A stretch of 64,000 nucleotides of DNA from an uncultured Prevotellaceae bacterium (lineage in GTDB: Bacteria > Bacteroidota > Bacteroidia > Bacteroidales > Bacteroidaceae), in NCBI GenBank assembly GCA_947168395.1, contig CAMVLT010000001.1:124001-188000 (forward strand), given 5' to 3'. The notes below the pieces were generated by a model. The model was not told the origin of the DNA. It saw only the letters and a list, made by a program, of their open reading frames with translations, and did no database searches. This document shows positions 9,612 through 18,144 of this stretch, one piece after another. The position numbers and the translations under genes were made by a program. Positions within the stretch are counted from its first letter, which is position 1, and each line of letters starts with the position of its first letter.

Positions 9612-9693
9612 TTCCTTTTTTCCTTTTTTCCTTTTTCACCTTTTTACTCTTTTACCCTTTTACTTTTTTACCTTTTTACCTTTTACCTTTTAC
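9612..9693. repeat. Pyrimidine-rich CCTTTTTAC/CCTTTTTT repeat between fumarase and M6 genes
   Basis: About 80 bases of tandem TTTTTTCC and TTTTTACC units, inverted with respect to copy 1. It fills the whole gap between the two genes and reaches into the last codons of the fumarase gene, supplying its TAA stop. Confidence 0.8.
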
Positions 9694-11332
9694 ACGGACT
9701 CCACGGTTTAAGTGTCTTAAAGAAGTCGTTGCCCTTGTCGTCAACGAGGATGAAGGCGGGGAAGTCCTCGACCTCAATCTTCCAGATGGCCTCCATGCCG
9801 AGTTCGGGATACTCCACGCACTCGATGGACTTGATGCTTGACTGCGACAGGACAGCAGCCACGCCACCAATAGAGCCGAGATAGAAGCCACCGTGCTTCT
9901 GGCAGGCATCAGTAACGACCTGCGAACGGTTGCCCTTGGCTATCATGACGAGAGAAGCGCCATTGTCCTGGAACTCGTCCACGTAGGGATCCATACGGTT
10001 GGCAGTGGTGGGACCCATAGAACCGCAGGGATAACCCTCGGGCGTCTTGGCAGGACCAGCATAGAGCACGGGATATTTCTTGAAGTAGTCGGGCATACCC
10101 TCGCCAGCATCGAGACGAGCCTTCAACTTGGCATGGGCAATGTCGCGTGCCACGATGATGGTACCCTTCAGGTTGACACGGGTAGAGACGGGATACTTCG
10201 ACAGTTCCTTGCGGACAGCATCGATGCCTTCGTTCAGGTCGATGGTGATGGTATTGCTGCCCTCACCAGCCTTGGCATACTCAGCGGGAATCAGTTCAGA
10301 GGGGTTGTCGTCCATCTTCTCCAACCAGATACCGTCCTTGTTAATCTTTGCCTTGATGTTACGGTCGGCCGAGCACGAGACACCCATACCGATGGGGCAA
10401 GAAGCACCATGACGAGGCAGACGGATGACACGGATGTCGTGAGCCAAGTACTTACCGCCAAACTGGGCACCAAGACCAATCTTCTGGGCCTCGACGAGCA
10501 GTTTCTGCTCCAGGTCGATGTCGCGGAAGGCACGGCCCGTCTCGTCGCCAGTAGTGGGCAGTGAGTCGTAGTACTTAATGCTGGCCAACTTCACCGTCAG
10601 CAGGTTCTTCTCTGCCGAGGTGCCGCCAATAACGAAAGCAATATGATAGGGAGGACAGGCCGCCGTGCCGAGGCTCTTCATCTTCTCGACGAGGAACGGA
10701 ATCAGGGTACCCTCGTTCTGAATCGTGGCCTTCGTCATCGGATAGAAATAGGTCTTATTGGCCGAACCGCCACCCTTGGCCACCATGACGAAGCGATACT
10801 CAGCACCCTCGACAGCCTCGATGTCAATCTGGGCAGGCAGGTTGCAACGGGTATTCACCTCGTCGTACATGTTCAGCGGAGCGTTTTGCGAGTAGCGCAG
10901 GTTGTCCTGCGTGAAGGTGTTATAGACACCCAGCGAGAGCGCCTCTTCATCCTCAAAGCCCGTCCATACCTGCTGGCCTTTCTCACCGTGGATGATGGCA
11001 GTGCCCGTATCCTGACAGAAAGGCAGGATGCCCCTGCAAGCCACCTCGGCATTGCGCAGGAACTGCAGGGCTACATACTTGTCGTTCTCGGAAGCCTCGG
11101 GGTCGCTCAGGATGGCAGCCACCTGCAGGTTATGCTCGCGGCGCAACATGAACTCCACATCGTGGAAGGCCTGCTGGGCCAACAGTGTCAGTGCCTCCTT
11201 AGAGACTTTCACCATTTCCTTGCCTTCGAAGTCGGCAGTGGTCACTCCTTCTTTGGAAAGAAGTCTGTACTCGGTCTTGTCTTCGCCCAACTGGAACATC
11301 GGGGCGTACTTGAAATCTACTACATTTGCCAT
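9683..11332 (-). CDS. Class I (iron-sulfur) fumarate hydratase
   Basis: 549 residues, single-chain class I fumarase with N-terminal alpha and C-terminal beta regions. It interconverts fumarate and malate in the cytoplasm and carries a [4Fe-4S] cluster. Diagnostic stretches are [11 protein letters not shown] (first cluster cysteine), [42 protein letters not shown] and [15 protein letters not shown]. This fits the fumarate-respiring or succinate-producing metabolism of Prevotella. The extreme C-terminus (PWSPCKR) and the stop codon come from the adjacent tandem repeat. An inverted-repeat element ends 14 bases upstream of its start. Confidence 0.95.
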   Translation of the reverse strand: MANVVDFKYAPMFQLGEDKTEYRLLSKEGVTTADFEGKEMVKVSKEALTLLAQQAFHDVEFMLRREHNLQVAAILSDPEASENDKYVALQFLRNAEVACRGILPFCQDTGTAIIHGEKGQQVWTGFEDEEALSLGVYNTFTQDNLRYSQNAPLNMYDEVNTRCNLPAQIDIEAVEGAEYRFVMVAKGGGSANKTYFYPMTKATIQNEGTLIPFLVEKMKSLGTAACPPYHIAFVIGGTSAEKNLLTVKLASIKYYDSLPTTGDETGRAFRDIDLEQKLLVEAQKIGLGAQFGGKYLAHDIRVIRLPRHGASCPIGMGVSCSADRNIKAKINKDGIWLEKMDDNPSELIPAEYAKAGEGSNTITIDLNEGIDAVRKELSKYPVSTRVNLKGTIIVARDIAHAKLKARLDAGEGMPDYFKKYPVLYAGPAKTPEGYPCGSMGPTTANRMDPYVDEFQDNGASLVMIAKGNRSQVVTDACQKHGGFYLGSIGGVAAVLSQSSIKSIECVEYPELGMEAIWKIEVEDFPAFILVDDKGNDFFKTLKPWSPCKR

Positions 11333-11346
11333 AGTTCATCTTTTTT

Positions 11347-11369
11347 AGGAGACAGGGAGACAAGGAGAT
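11347..11369 (+). repeat. Inverted repeat arm (GGAGACAGGGAGACAAGG type), left
   Basis: 23 bases that match the reverse complement of 11562-11584 with one mismatch. The two arms enclose the four-helix-bundle remnant. Confidence 0.85.
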
Positions 11370-11412
11370 CAGGAAGTTCAAGACATTTCCTAATCCTGTC
11401 AGACTGCCTCAG

Positions 11413-11559
11413 TTAATCTTTTATTCCATTATTATTTTTTATACCATTACAATACAAATAAAGCATTCTGCTCGCATCCTCCAAAGCATCACGGAGCTCA
11501 GAGAATTCTTCTGTAGATATATAGTCAATATCTCTTGACAGGATGACATAATCCCTACA
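11413..11559 (-). pseudogene. C-terminal remnant of a four-helix-bundle (S23/IVP) gene
   Basis: A 48-codon open frame ending at TAA 11413-11415 reads CRDYVILSRDIDYISTEEFS and then ELRDALEDASRMLYLYCNG. The ...YIS-EEF...L...A.RMLY pattern is the last helix of the 23S rRNA intervening-sequence/four-helix-bundle family. It also aligns with the intact copy 3 kb away (SDYLSAQEFDSMTNDVNTII). A stop codon and the inverted-repeat arm lie directly upstream, so the N-terminal half is missing. Not expected to be functional. Confidence 0.65.
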
Positions 11560-11561
11560 CT

Positions 11562-11584
11562 ATCTCCTTGACTCCCTGTCTCCT
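11562..11584 (-). repeat. Inverted repeat arm, right
   Basis: Partner of 11347-11369 (22 of 23 bases). It begins within 10 bases of the stop of the M16 peptidase gene. The two arms could pair into a long hairpin in the transcript. Confidence 0.85.
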
Positions 11585-11589
11585 TAATA

Positions 11590-14505
11590 TCAATATCCGA
11601 AGATTTCGGCGAGAGAGACACGGCGGACGGGGCCATACTGCTGGAGTGACTTCATGTCGAGGTCACGCTCGTCGCCAAGAATGATGTAGCGATAGGGCTT
11701 GCGGGCTATCTGCTGCTGCTCGAAGTCAACGACGTCCTTCATCGTCAACTGGGGCAGTGCCTCATATATAGGTTTGTTGATGTCGTAGTCCAAGCCCATG
11801 TCGCGGGCAGCAATCCAAGCATTGATCAGTGCGAACTTCGTGACGCGACGGCTGGCCAACTGCTTGGTAAGTCCCTCCTTGGCAATCTGGAACGAAGTCT
11901 CGCTCTGGGGAATCGTGTCGAGAATCGTGTGGAAGTGGCCCACACAGTCCATCAGCTTGTCGTTCTGCGTGATGATATGCGTGAAGAAGTCCTCAGGATC
12001 ACCCTTCACAGCGGGCTGACGATAGATGGCCCAGGCATTGTAGGCCAGGCCACGAGTCTCGCGCATCTCCTGGAATACAACGGTATTCATGCCACCGCCG
12101 AAATACTCGTTGAACAGCGCCTGGACTGGAGCCTCTTTCACATTCCACTGCCGTTGCTCGTTATGATACATCCGCATATAGATGTTCTTGGCATTGTAGG
12201 GAGCAATGAGAATCTCGCTCTGCGGTGTAGCCTGACTGACATAGGGCTTGTTCTGAGGGATATCCGAGACCTGAGACTGGATGTTTGAGAGATGAGAGGC
12301 AAGTGCCTCCGTCAACTGGTTCTCCGACATCGGCCCATAATATAATAAGGTGTGCTGATACTGCGACAATTGCTTCAGCAGGTCGAGCAACTCCTGCGGA
12401 TTGGTGGCACGCAGCTGGGCGGTGGTCAGCAGGTTGCGCCTGCTGTTGTAGGGACCGTAGACACCATAGTTGAAAAGCTGATCGAAACAGGTGCGCTGGT
12501 CGAGCTTGGCATCAGCACGAGCCTTGTCCAACAGACTCACATACTGGTCGTATGCCTGCTGGTCGGCCTTGGCATGCTGCATCAAGTCCTCCAGCAAGGC
12601 CAGTGCCTCGGCCATGTTCTCGCTCAATCCGTTCAGCGTGACATTGATGACACGTTCACCCACAGAGATTTCGTAGTTGCAGGCCAGCTTATAGAACTGC
12701 TGCTTCACCTGCTCGGCAGTCAGTTTGTCAGTGCCCAAGTAGTCAAGATAGTCGGCAGCATAGTCGTAGCGCACATCGGCCTGCTTGCCAAACTCATAGC
12801 GGAAGGCTAACTGGAAACGGCCGTTCTCCTTATTCTGGACATATACGTAGGGGAAGCCTTCTTGCACACTACCGAAGGTGAGGTCGCGCTGGAAGTCGAC
12901 AAACTTCGGCTCGATGGGCTTCACCTCGGCACTCTGGATGTCCTTCACAAACTGGCTGACGTTCTCGCGGTTGGTGGGAATCGGCGTTATCTGGGGCTTG
13001 TCAATCTTCTTCTGGTTGGGGTCTACCCCCTGACGCTTATAGACGGCGGCATAGCCGTCGTTGAAGTGGAGGTTTACAAAGTCCACTATCTGCTGCTTGG
13101 TGATACCAGCCAGGCGGTCCAAACGTGAGGCCACCTGGTCCCAGGGCTTACCGATAATAAAGGCATCGACAAACATATCAGCACGCGAACTATTGTCTTC
13201 CAGCGCATTGTAGTACTGCAGCTTCAGGTTGTTGATGACCGAGGGCAATAGGTCGTCCGAGAAATCGCCCTTCTTCAGCTTGGCAATCTCGTCGAGCAAC
13301 AACGAGCGCACCTCGTCAAGCGTCTGGCCTTCCTTCGGCGTACCAGCCAGGATAAAGCCTGAGTAGTCCATCAGCGACTCTACCCCACCCCATGCACTGA
13401 GCATCTTCATCTGCTGGTTGATGTCGAGGTCGATAAGTCCTGCTGTACCATTGCTGAGCATCGACTCGATGACCTGCAGGGTGTCGCTCTGCAACGAGGC
13501 ACCACGGTCGAAACGCCATCCTAACCAGATGGTCTCAGCCTCCGGTCCGATGACGGTAGTATCCTGCGGCTCGCTAAACGTGGGCTGCTCAGGGAAGGTG
13601 GGCTGACTGACATCCTCGCCAGGCTTCCATCCTCCGAAGTACTTGTCGATGGTGGCAATCACCTCGTCAGGGTCAAAATCGCCAGCCATGCAGATGGCCA
13701 CATTATTGGGCACGTACCATTTAGCGAAGTACTTCTTGATATTTGTAATCGACGGATTCTTCAGGTGTTCCTGCGTGCCGATGGTGGTCTGCGTGCCGTA
13801 GGGATGGGTCGGAAACAGTTTCTTGCACAACGACTCATAGAGCTTGCGCGTATCTTGCGTCAGGCCGATGTTATACTCCTCGTAGACGGCCTCCAACTCG
13901 GTGTGGAAACCACGGATGACCATATTCTGGAAACGGTCTGCCTGAATCTTGGCCCAGTTCTCGACCTCGTTCGAGGGTATATTCTCGACATAGCACGTCA
14001 CATCGTTCGAGGTAAAGGCATTGGAACCCTCCGAGCCGATAGCTGCCATCAGCTTGTCGTACTCGTTAGGGATAAAGTACTGAGCAGCCACCTGACTGAC
14101 GCTGTCGATACCGCGATAGGCCTGACGGCGCTCCTCAGGGTCTGTCAGCTTGCGATACTGCTCGTAACGCTGCTCGATGTCGGCCAGCAGTGGAGCCTCC
14201 TTTGCCGAGTCAGTCACGCCGAACTTTCCCGTTCCCTTGAACATGATATGCTCTAAGTAGTGGGCCAGTCCGGTGGTCTCTGCAGGGTCGTTCTTCGAAC
14301 CCGTTCTCACAGCAATGTATGTCTGGATACGCGGCTGCTCCTTGTTCACACTGAGGTACACCTTCAGACCGTTATCCAACGTGTAGATACGGGTCTTCGA
14401 TAAATCACCCTTGACACTTTCATACTTATACTTACTGCACGAGAATAAAAGTAAAAAAGTAAAAAAGTAAAAAGGTAAAAAACACCATCCGAAATACTTT
14501 CTCAT
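11590..14505 (-). CDS. M16-family zinc metallopeptidase lipoprotein
   Basis: 971 residues with two tandem M16 halves, as in pitrilysin-type enzymes. The inverted zinc motif HYLEH lies at residues 82-86 (His82, Glu85, His86), with the third ligand region ELEAVYEEYNI about 80 residues later. The second half (from about 550) lacks the motif, as usual. The leader ends in a lipobox-like LLLFSC with Cys23, so a lipid-anchored periplasmic or outer membrane enzyme is likely. Odd point: residues 9-21 (FLPFYFFTFLLLF) are encoded by a GTAAAAA repeat arm. The start overlaps the four-helix-bundle gene stop by 4 bases. Confidence 0.9.
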   Translation of the reverse strand: MRKYFGWCFLPFYFFTFLLLFSCSKYKYESVKGDLSKTRIYTLDNGLKVYLSVNKEQPRIQTYIAVRTGSKNDPAETTGLAHYLEHIMFKGTGKFGVTDSAKEAPLLADIEQRYEQYRKLTDPEERRQAYRGIDSVSQVAAQYFIPNEYDKLMAAIGSEGSNAFTSNDVTCYVENIPSNEVENWAKIQADRFQNMVIRGFHTELEAVYEEYNIGLTQDTRKLYESLCKKLFPTHPYGTQTTIGTQEHLKNPSITNIKKYFAKWYVPNNVAICMAGDFDPDEVIATIDKYFGGWKPGEDVSQPTFPEQPTFSEPQDTTVIGPEAETIWLGWRFDRGASLQSDTLQVIESMLSNGTAGLIDLDINQQMKMLSAWGGVESLMDYSGFILAGTPKEGQTLDEVRSLLLDEIAKLKKGDFSDDLLPSVINNLKLQYYNALEDNSSRADMFVDAFIIGKPWDQVASRLDRLAGITKQQIVDFVNLHFNDGYAAVYKRQGVDPNQKKIDKPQITPIPTNRENVSQFVKDIQSAEVKPIEPKFVDFQRDLTFGSVQEGFPYVYVQNKENGRFQLAFRYEFGKQADVRYDYAADYLDYLGTDKLTAEQVKQQFYKLACNYEISVGERVINVTLNGLSENMAEALALLEDLMQHAKADQQAYDQYVSLLDKARADAKLDQRTCFDQLFNYGVYGPYNSRRNLLTTAQLRATNPQELLDLLKQLSQYQHTLLYYGPMSENQLTEALASHLSNIQSQVSDIPQNKPYVSQATPQSEILIAPYNAKNIYMRMYHNEQRQWNVKEAPVQALFNEYFGGGMNTVVFQEMRETRGLAYNAWAIYRQPAVKGDPEDFFTHIITQNDKLMDCVGHFHTILDTIPQSETSFQIAKEGLTKQLASRRVTKFALINAWIAARDMGLDYDINKPIYEALPQLTMKDVVDFEQQQIARKPYRYIILGDERDLDMKSLQQYGPVRRVSLAEIFGY
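14459..14482 (+). repeat. GTAAAAA repeat arm, left end of four-helix-bundle cassette
   Basis: 24 bases, a perfect inverted copy of 14871-14894. It lies inside the first codons of the M16 gene, 19 bases from the stop of the four-helix-bundle gene. Confidence 0.9.
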
Positions 14506-14852
14506 TGCTTTTGTTTTTTATTAATTATGTTTACTGTAGTTCCTATAATCGTATTGACATCATTTGTCATTGAATCAAATTCTTGTGCGGAAAGATAATC
14601 AGACTCAAACAACAACTCCAACCAATATTTAGCCTCACTGGCCTCTTTCAGAGATATCTTCAGTTTGCTAAGATAATCAGCATCACTTTGGGCAAAAAGG
14701 CTCTCGGCGACATTTGCCCCTATACTTGTACCACACCTATACAACTGCTTAGACATAACATATTCCTTCTTTTCATTGCATAGATACGAATAGAGTTTAA
14801 CAATACGTATAGCAAATTTCTTGCTCAACTTATAGATAACATCCTCCTCCAT
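14502..14852 (-). CDS. Four-helix-bundle protein (S23/IVP family, Avd-like)
   Basis: 116 residues, all helical. It begins MEEDVIYKLSKKFAIRIVKL, followed by the family's central motif QLYRCGTSIGANVAESLFAQ and a final helix pair around SEAKYWLELLFESDYLSAQEF. The family was named for proteins encoded in intervening sequences of 23S rRNA genes. It also includes stand-alone copies in Bacteroidota and the Avd accessory protein of diversity-generating retroelements, which binds nucleic acid. Here it is neither in an rRNA gene nor near a reverse transcriptase. It is bracketed by 24-bp inverted repeats 18-19 bases outside the coding region. Its job here is unknown. Confidence 0.88.
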   Translation of the reverse strand: MEEDVIYKLSKKFAIRIVKLYSYLCNEKKEYVMSKQLYRCGTSIGANVAESLFAQSDADYLSKLKISLKEASEAKYWLELLFESDYLSAQEFDSMTNDVNTIIGTTVNIINKKQKQ

Positions 14853-14870
14853 TCCAATGACTATTTTTAC

Positions 14871-14894
14871 TTTTTTACCTTTTTACTTTTTTAC
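14871..14894 (-). repeat. GTAAAAA repeat arm, right end of four-helix-bundle cassette
   Basis: Perfect inverted partner of 14459-14482. It occupies the gap between the DUF4954 gene and the four-helix-bundle start. Confidence 0.9.
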
Positions 14895-14903
14895 CTTTAA
14901 AGA

Positions 14904-16757
14904 TCAGTTTTCGTAATCTATTTCATGATCCAGTTTCTCCAAGAAGTCATCGAAGACCTCCTGCTCCACATCGCCCATAGCGAACTCCTTCTCAGCATCC
15001 TTGCGGATTTCGGCAATCCAGGCACGGCGGGCACGCACATAGTCCTCACGAATACGAGCGCAGGCAGCCTCGTCAATCTCCGTCAGATGGTAGTAGTCCA
15101 GTATGAGCTGGTACGACCAAGCCCAGCGGTAGTCGCTGTAATGATTGTTGATGTCTTCAAACCTTTCCAGCACCTGAGTGATGTTTTCAATCCGGCCCTC
15201 CTTGATATCACTAATCAGGCGCTCTTCCTCGCTGACGGGCAGCAGCAGTCCGCTGAGGTCGGCCCAAGGGCCTTTACCCACCTCAGACTTAGGCATGCCG
15301 AAGAAGCCCTCCTTCATGGCACGTTTCAGGACGGCACCCATGTAGATGCGCAGGGCTATGTCATAGTACTTCAAGCCCTTCTGCAACGACGTGGCGTTGA
15401 TGACGTACTCATGGAAGTTGTAGGTCGACACGTTCTCGCCACTGGCACTGCGCAGGTTCTTCAGTATCTTGATGCCCTGCATGATTTCGCCTACGGTATG
15501 AGGCGACAACCAGTCGAAGTTGATAATCGACTTCTTCGACTGCTTCGAGCGCTTGTCACGCTTGGGCCACTTCTTGATGTCGCGATACAGTCCGACGGTG
15601 GTGATGTTGCGTCCAGGCACCAAGTAGCAGTCGTCGCCGTAGGCCAGTAGGTACGAGAAGGGCAGGTATCGCGTATCGGGGTGGTGCATCAGCTTGCCGA
15701 AGCAGACGGAGAAGGCTCCGATAGTAGCGGGCATCAGGATGTACGACCCCGAGGCCGTCTTCGTGCCGCGCTCCAGGGTGCCATAGTGCATGGGCCCCAT
15801 CTTATAGGCATGATTCGAGAAGTTGGTGTTCGACCCTGCATTGTAGAACGAGAACTCACCGCCAATGAGCAGGCTCGACTTGTGATGGCTGGCCGAGAAC
15901 GGGCCGCAGAAAGCAGCGCAGGCCTCGCCGTTGGCCATATACGAGTTGGCGAAGAAGAGGCTGGCCTCAGCCGTAAATCCATTGGTTATCTGGCAGGCCT
16001 CACCCACGAAGCAGTCCTGCATCTTCACCGAGTTGTTGATGCTGCACCCGTCGCAGATGATGCTGTTCTCACAGATGACACCCGTTCCGATGAACACTGG
16101 CGCATCCATTGACGACATCACCGTACACTCCGACAACCGCGAGGCTCCGCTGATTTCGCAGAACCCCTTGATGATGGTGTTCATGATGTCCTTGGCGTTG
16201 ATGATTTTCACGTTGTTCCCTATGATGCCCCGCTCAGGCCTTGTCACCCGCAGTTCGTCTTCTATCATCTGCTGTAGTGCCTGCTTCAGTTCCTTGTCGC
16301 GGTGATGCTTCACCATGAATGCCGCCATCTGTGAGTTAAGTTCACGGAATATCGTCACGTTGCCGTCGCCCATCTCGTTGAGCACAGATATGACTGAGCC
16401 TTCACCAAAGGTGGCGTCGTCGGTAGTTTCCAGGGTGCAGATGTTCGATATGTAGCAGTCGTTGCCTATGGTGTAGTTATTGATGTAGTTGCCCACCTTC
16501 TCTATCAGGCAGTCGTTGCCTACGCTCACATTGCGGAGTGTGGCGTCGTTGATGCCCGAATGTTTGAAGAAGCCCTTGCTGACCTCCACCTGCTTGTGGA
16601 ACTCGCCCAGTCGGATGTCGCCATAGAACATGACGCGGTGGAAGTTGTAGGGTCGGAACCCCTCAGCCACCATCACCCGCTGCCAGTCCTCAGCCCAGCA
16701 CACGTTCTTCTCTAACAGTTCTATCTCAGTTTGTGTCAGTTGTCTGAAACTATTCAT
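14904..16757 (-). CDS. DUF4954 family, left-handed beta-helix acyltransferase-like protein
   Basis: 617 residues from the ATG at 16757 (MNSFRQLTQTEIELLEKN), chosen because the family begins this way; the longer frame lies inside the hflX gene. The middle third has hexapeptide-like repeats rich in N, G and I/V (FIGTGVICENSIICDGCSIN, VGEACQITNGFTAEASLFF), typical of UDP-GlcNAc acyltransferase-like beta-helices. The C-terminal third is helical. The biochemical role is unknown; the family is almost restricted to Bacteroidota. It overlaps the hflX stop by 8 bases and is likely cotranscribed. Confidence 0.85.
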   Translation of the reverse strand: MNSFRQLTQTEIELLEKNVCWAEDWQRVMVAEGFRPYNFHRVMFYGDIRLGEFHKQVEVSKGFFKHSGINDATLRNVSVGNDCLIEKVGNYINNYTIGNDCYISNICTLETTDDATFGEGSVISVLNEMGDGNVTIFRELNSQMAAFMVKHHRDKELKQALQQMIEDELRVTRPERGIIGNNVKIINAKDIMNTIIKGFCEISGASRLSECTVMSSMDAPVFIGTGVICENSIICDGCSINNSVKMQDCFVGEACQITNGFTAEASLFFANSYMANGEACAAFCGPFSASHHKSSLLIGGEFSFYNAGSNTNFSNHAYKMGPMHYGTLERGTKTASGSYILMPATIGAFSVCFGKLMHHPDTRYLPFSYLLAYGDDCYLVPGRNITTVGLYRDIKKWPKRDKRSKQSKKSIINFDWLSPHTVGEIMQGIKILKNLRSASGENVSTYNFHEYVINATSLQKGLKYYDIALRIYMGAVLKRAMKEGFFGMPKSEVGKGPWADLSGLLLPVSEEERLISDIKEGRIENITQVLERFEDINNHYSDYRWAWSYQLILDYYHLTEIDEAACARIREDYVRARRAWIAEIRKDAEKEFAMGDVEQEVFDDFLEKLDHEIDYEN

Positions 16758-17997
16758 AATCTTGGTATAAAAAGTCGTTATAGGGATATTTCTGTACGTG
16801 CAGCTCGCGTACCTTTTTATATAATACGGTGAGCAGCTCCTCAATGTTCTGCTTTTCGCGTGCCGATATGAATATGCAGTTCTCCTGCAGCTTGGCCATC
16901 CAGGTACGCTTCAGGTCGTCCAACGATATGTTTTCGCGCGTGGGTTCCGTCAGGTCATCCTCGTCCTGGGGAGTCCATGTGTAGGCGTCAATCTTGTTGA
17001 ACACTATCATCGACGGCTTTTCGGCACAGCCCAGCTCGGCCAGCGTCTTCTCCACCACCTGTATCTGCTCCTCGAAGTCGGGATGCGATATGTCCACCAC
17101 GTGTACCAGCAGGTCGGCCTCGCGCACCTCGTCGAGCGTCGACTTGAACGACTCCACCAGGTCGCTGGGCAGCTTGCGGATGAAGCCCACCGTGTCGGCC
17201 AGCAGGAAGGGCAGGTTGTCGATGGTCATCTTGCGTACCGTCGTGTCGAGTGTGGCAAACAGCTTGTTCTCGGCAAACACCTCGCTCTTAGCCAGCAGGT
17301 TCATCATGGTCGACTTGCCCACGTTGGTATAACCTACGAGTGCCACTCGTATGAGCCGTCCGCGGTTCTTTCGCTGCGTCGTCTTCTGCTTGTCTATCTC
17401 GCTGAGCCGCTGTTTCAGCAGGGTGATGCGCTGCAGTATAATGCGGCGGTCCATCTCCAACTGCGTCTCACCAGGGCCGCGCAGTCCTACCGATCCCTTG
17501 CCGCCACCGCTGCCTGAGCCGCCGCCCTGACGTTCCAAGTGCGTCCAAAGCCGCTGCAGGCGAGGCAGCATGTAGCGGTGCTGCGCCAGTTCCACCTGAG
17601 CCTTGGCCTCAGCTGTCTGGGCACGCATGGCAAAGATGTCGAGTATCAGACTGGTGCGGTCCAGGATTTTCACCTGCAGCTCCTTCTCGATGTTGCGCAA
17701 CTGCTTGGCCGTCAGTTCATCGTCGAAGATGACCATGCCCAACGGCTCGTCAGCATCCTCGCAGTCCTTGATATATTGCTTAATCTCCTGAAGCTTGCCA
17801 CTGCCCACGTAGGTCACCGCGCTCGGACCGCCCACCCTCTGGGTGAACCGCTTGACGACCACAGCCCCCGCCGTCTCGGCCAGGAACTCCAGCTCGTCCA
17901 GGTATTCCTTGGTCTTAGCCTCGTCCTGCTGGTTGGTAATCAGTCCCACCAGCACCGCCGTCTCGGCCTTCGCTTCTGATATGACAAATTCCTTCAT
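16750..17997 (-). CDS. hflX: GTPase HflX
   Basis: 415 residues from the ATG at 17997 (MKEFVISEAKAETAVLVGLI); an in-frame ATG 10 codons upstream lies closer to the promoter box and is less likely. The N-terminal HflX domain contains GGPSAVTYVGSGK, followed by a glycine-rich linker (RQGGGSGSGGGKGSVGLRG). The GTPase domain shows G1 GYTNVGKST, G3 DTVGF and G4 NKID. HflX is a ribosome-associated GTPase that splits stalled 70S ribosomes under stress. A promoter box lies 27 bases upstream. Confidence 0.95.
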   Translation of the reverse strand: MKEFVISEAKAETAVLVGLITNQQDEAKTKEYLDELEFLAETAGAVVVKRFTQRVGGPSAVTYVGSGKLQEIKQYIKDCEDADEPLGMVIFDDELTAKQLRNIEKELQVKILDRTSLILDIFAMRAQTAEAKAQVELAQHRYMLPRLQRLWTHLERQGGGSGSGGGKGSVGLRGPGETQLEMDRRIILQRITLLKQRLSEIDKQKTTQRKNRGRLIRVALVGYTNVGKSTMMNLLAKSEVFAENKLFATLDTTVRKMTIDNLPFLLADTVGFIRKLPSDLVESFKSTLDEVREADLLVHVVDISHPDFEEQIQVVEKTLAELGCAEKPSMIVFNKIDAYTWTPQDEDDLTEPTRENISLDDLKRTWMAKLQENCIFISAREKQNIEELLTVLYKKVRELHVQKYPYNDFLYQDYE

Positions 17998-18023
17998 AAA
18001 CAGTATTAAATCCGTAAGATTGT

Positions 18024-18032
18024 GCAAAGGTA
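18024..18032 (-). promoter_or_regulatory. -7 promoter box for hflX
   Basis: TACCTTTGC on the minus strand, 27 bases before the hflX start. It directly adjoins the T-run of the terminator of the preceding operon. A TTG about 22 bases upstream is a weak -33 candidate. Confidence 0.6.
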
Positions 18033-18041
18033 ATCAAAAAA

Positions 18042-18092
18042 TAGGGAACTCCCACAACAAAACTGTTATTTTTTGTTAGTGGGAGTTCCCTA
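18042..18092 (-). terminator. Strong Rho-independent terminator of the blaI-like/M56 operon
   Basis: A 21-bp stem (18042-18062 with 18071-18092, one bulged base, arm TAGGGAACTCCCAC...) with an 8-base loop. On the minus strand it is followed by ATTTTTTG. It lies 50 bases downstream of the M56 gene stop. Confidence 0.9.
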
Positions 18093-18144
18093 CTTCGATT
18101 GTCACATCGCTATCAGCGGGACGGTATCGAAAGTGCGCTCAGCG

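Noticed and set aside
14502..14852. Four-helix-bundle gene as the Avd protein of a diversity-generating retroelement
   Set aside because: No reverse transcriptase, template repeat or variable repeat is found nearby.
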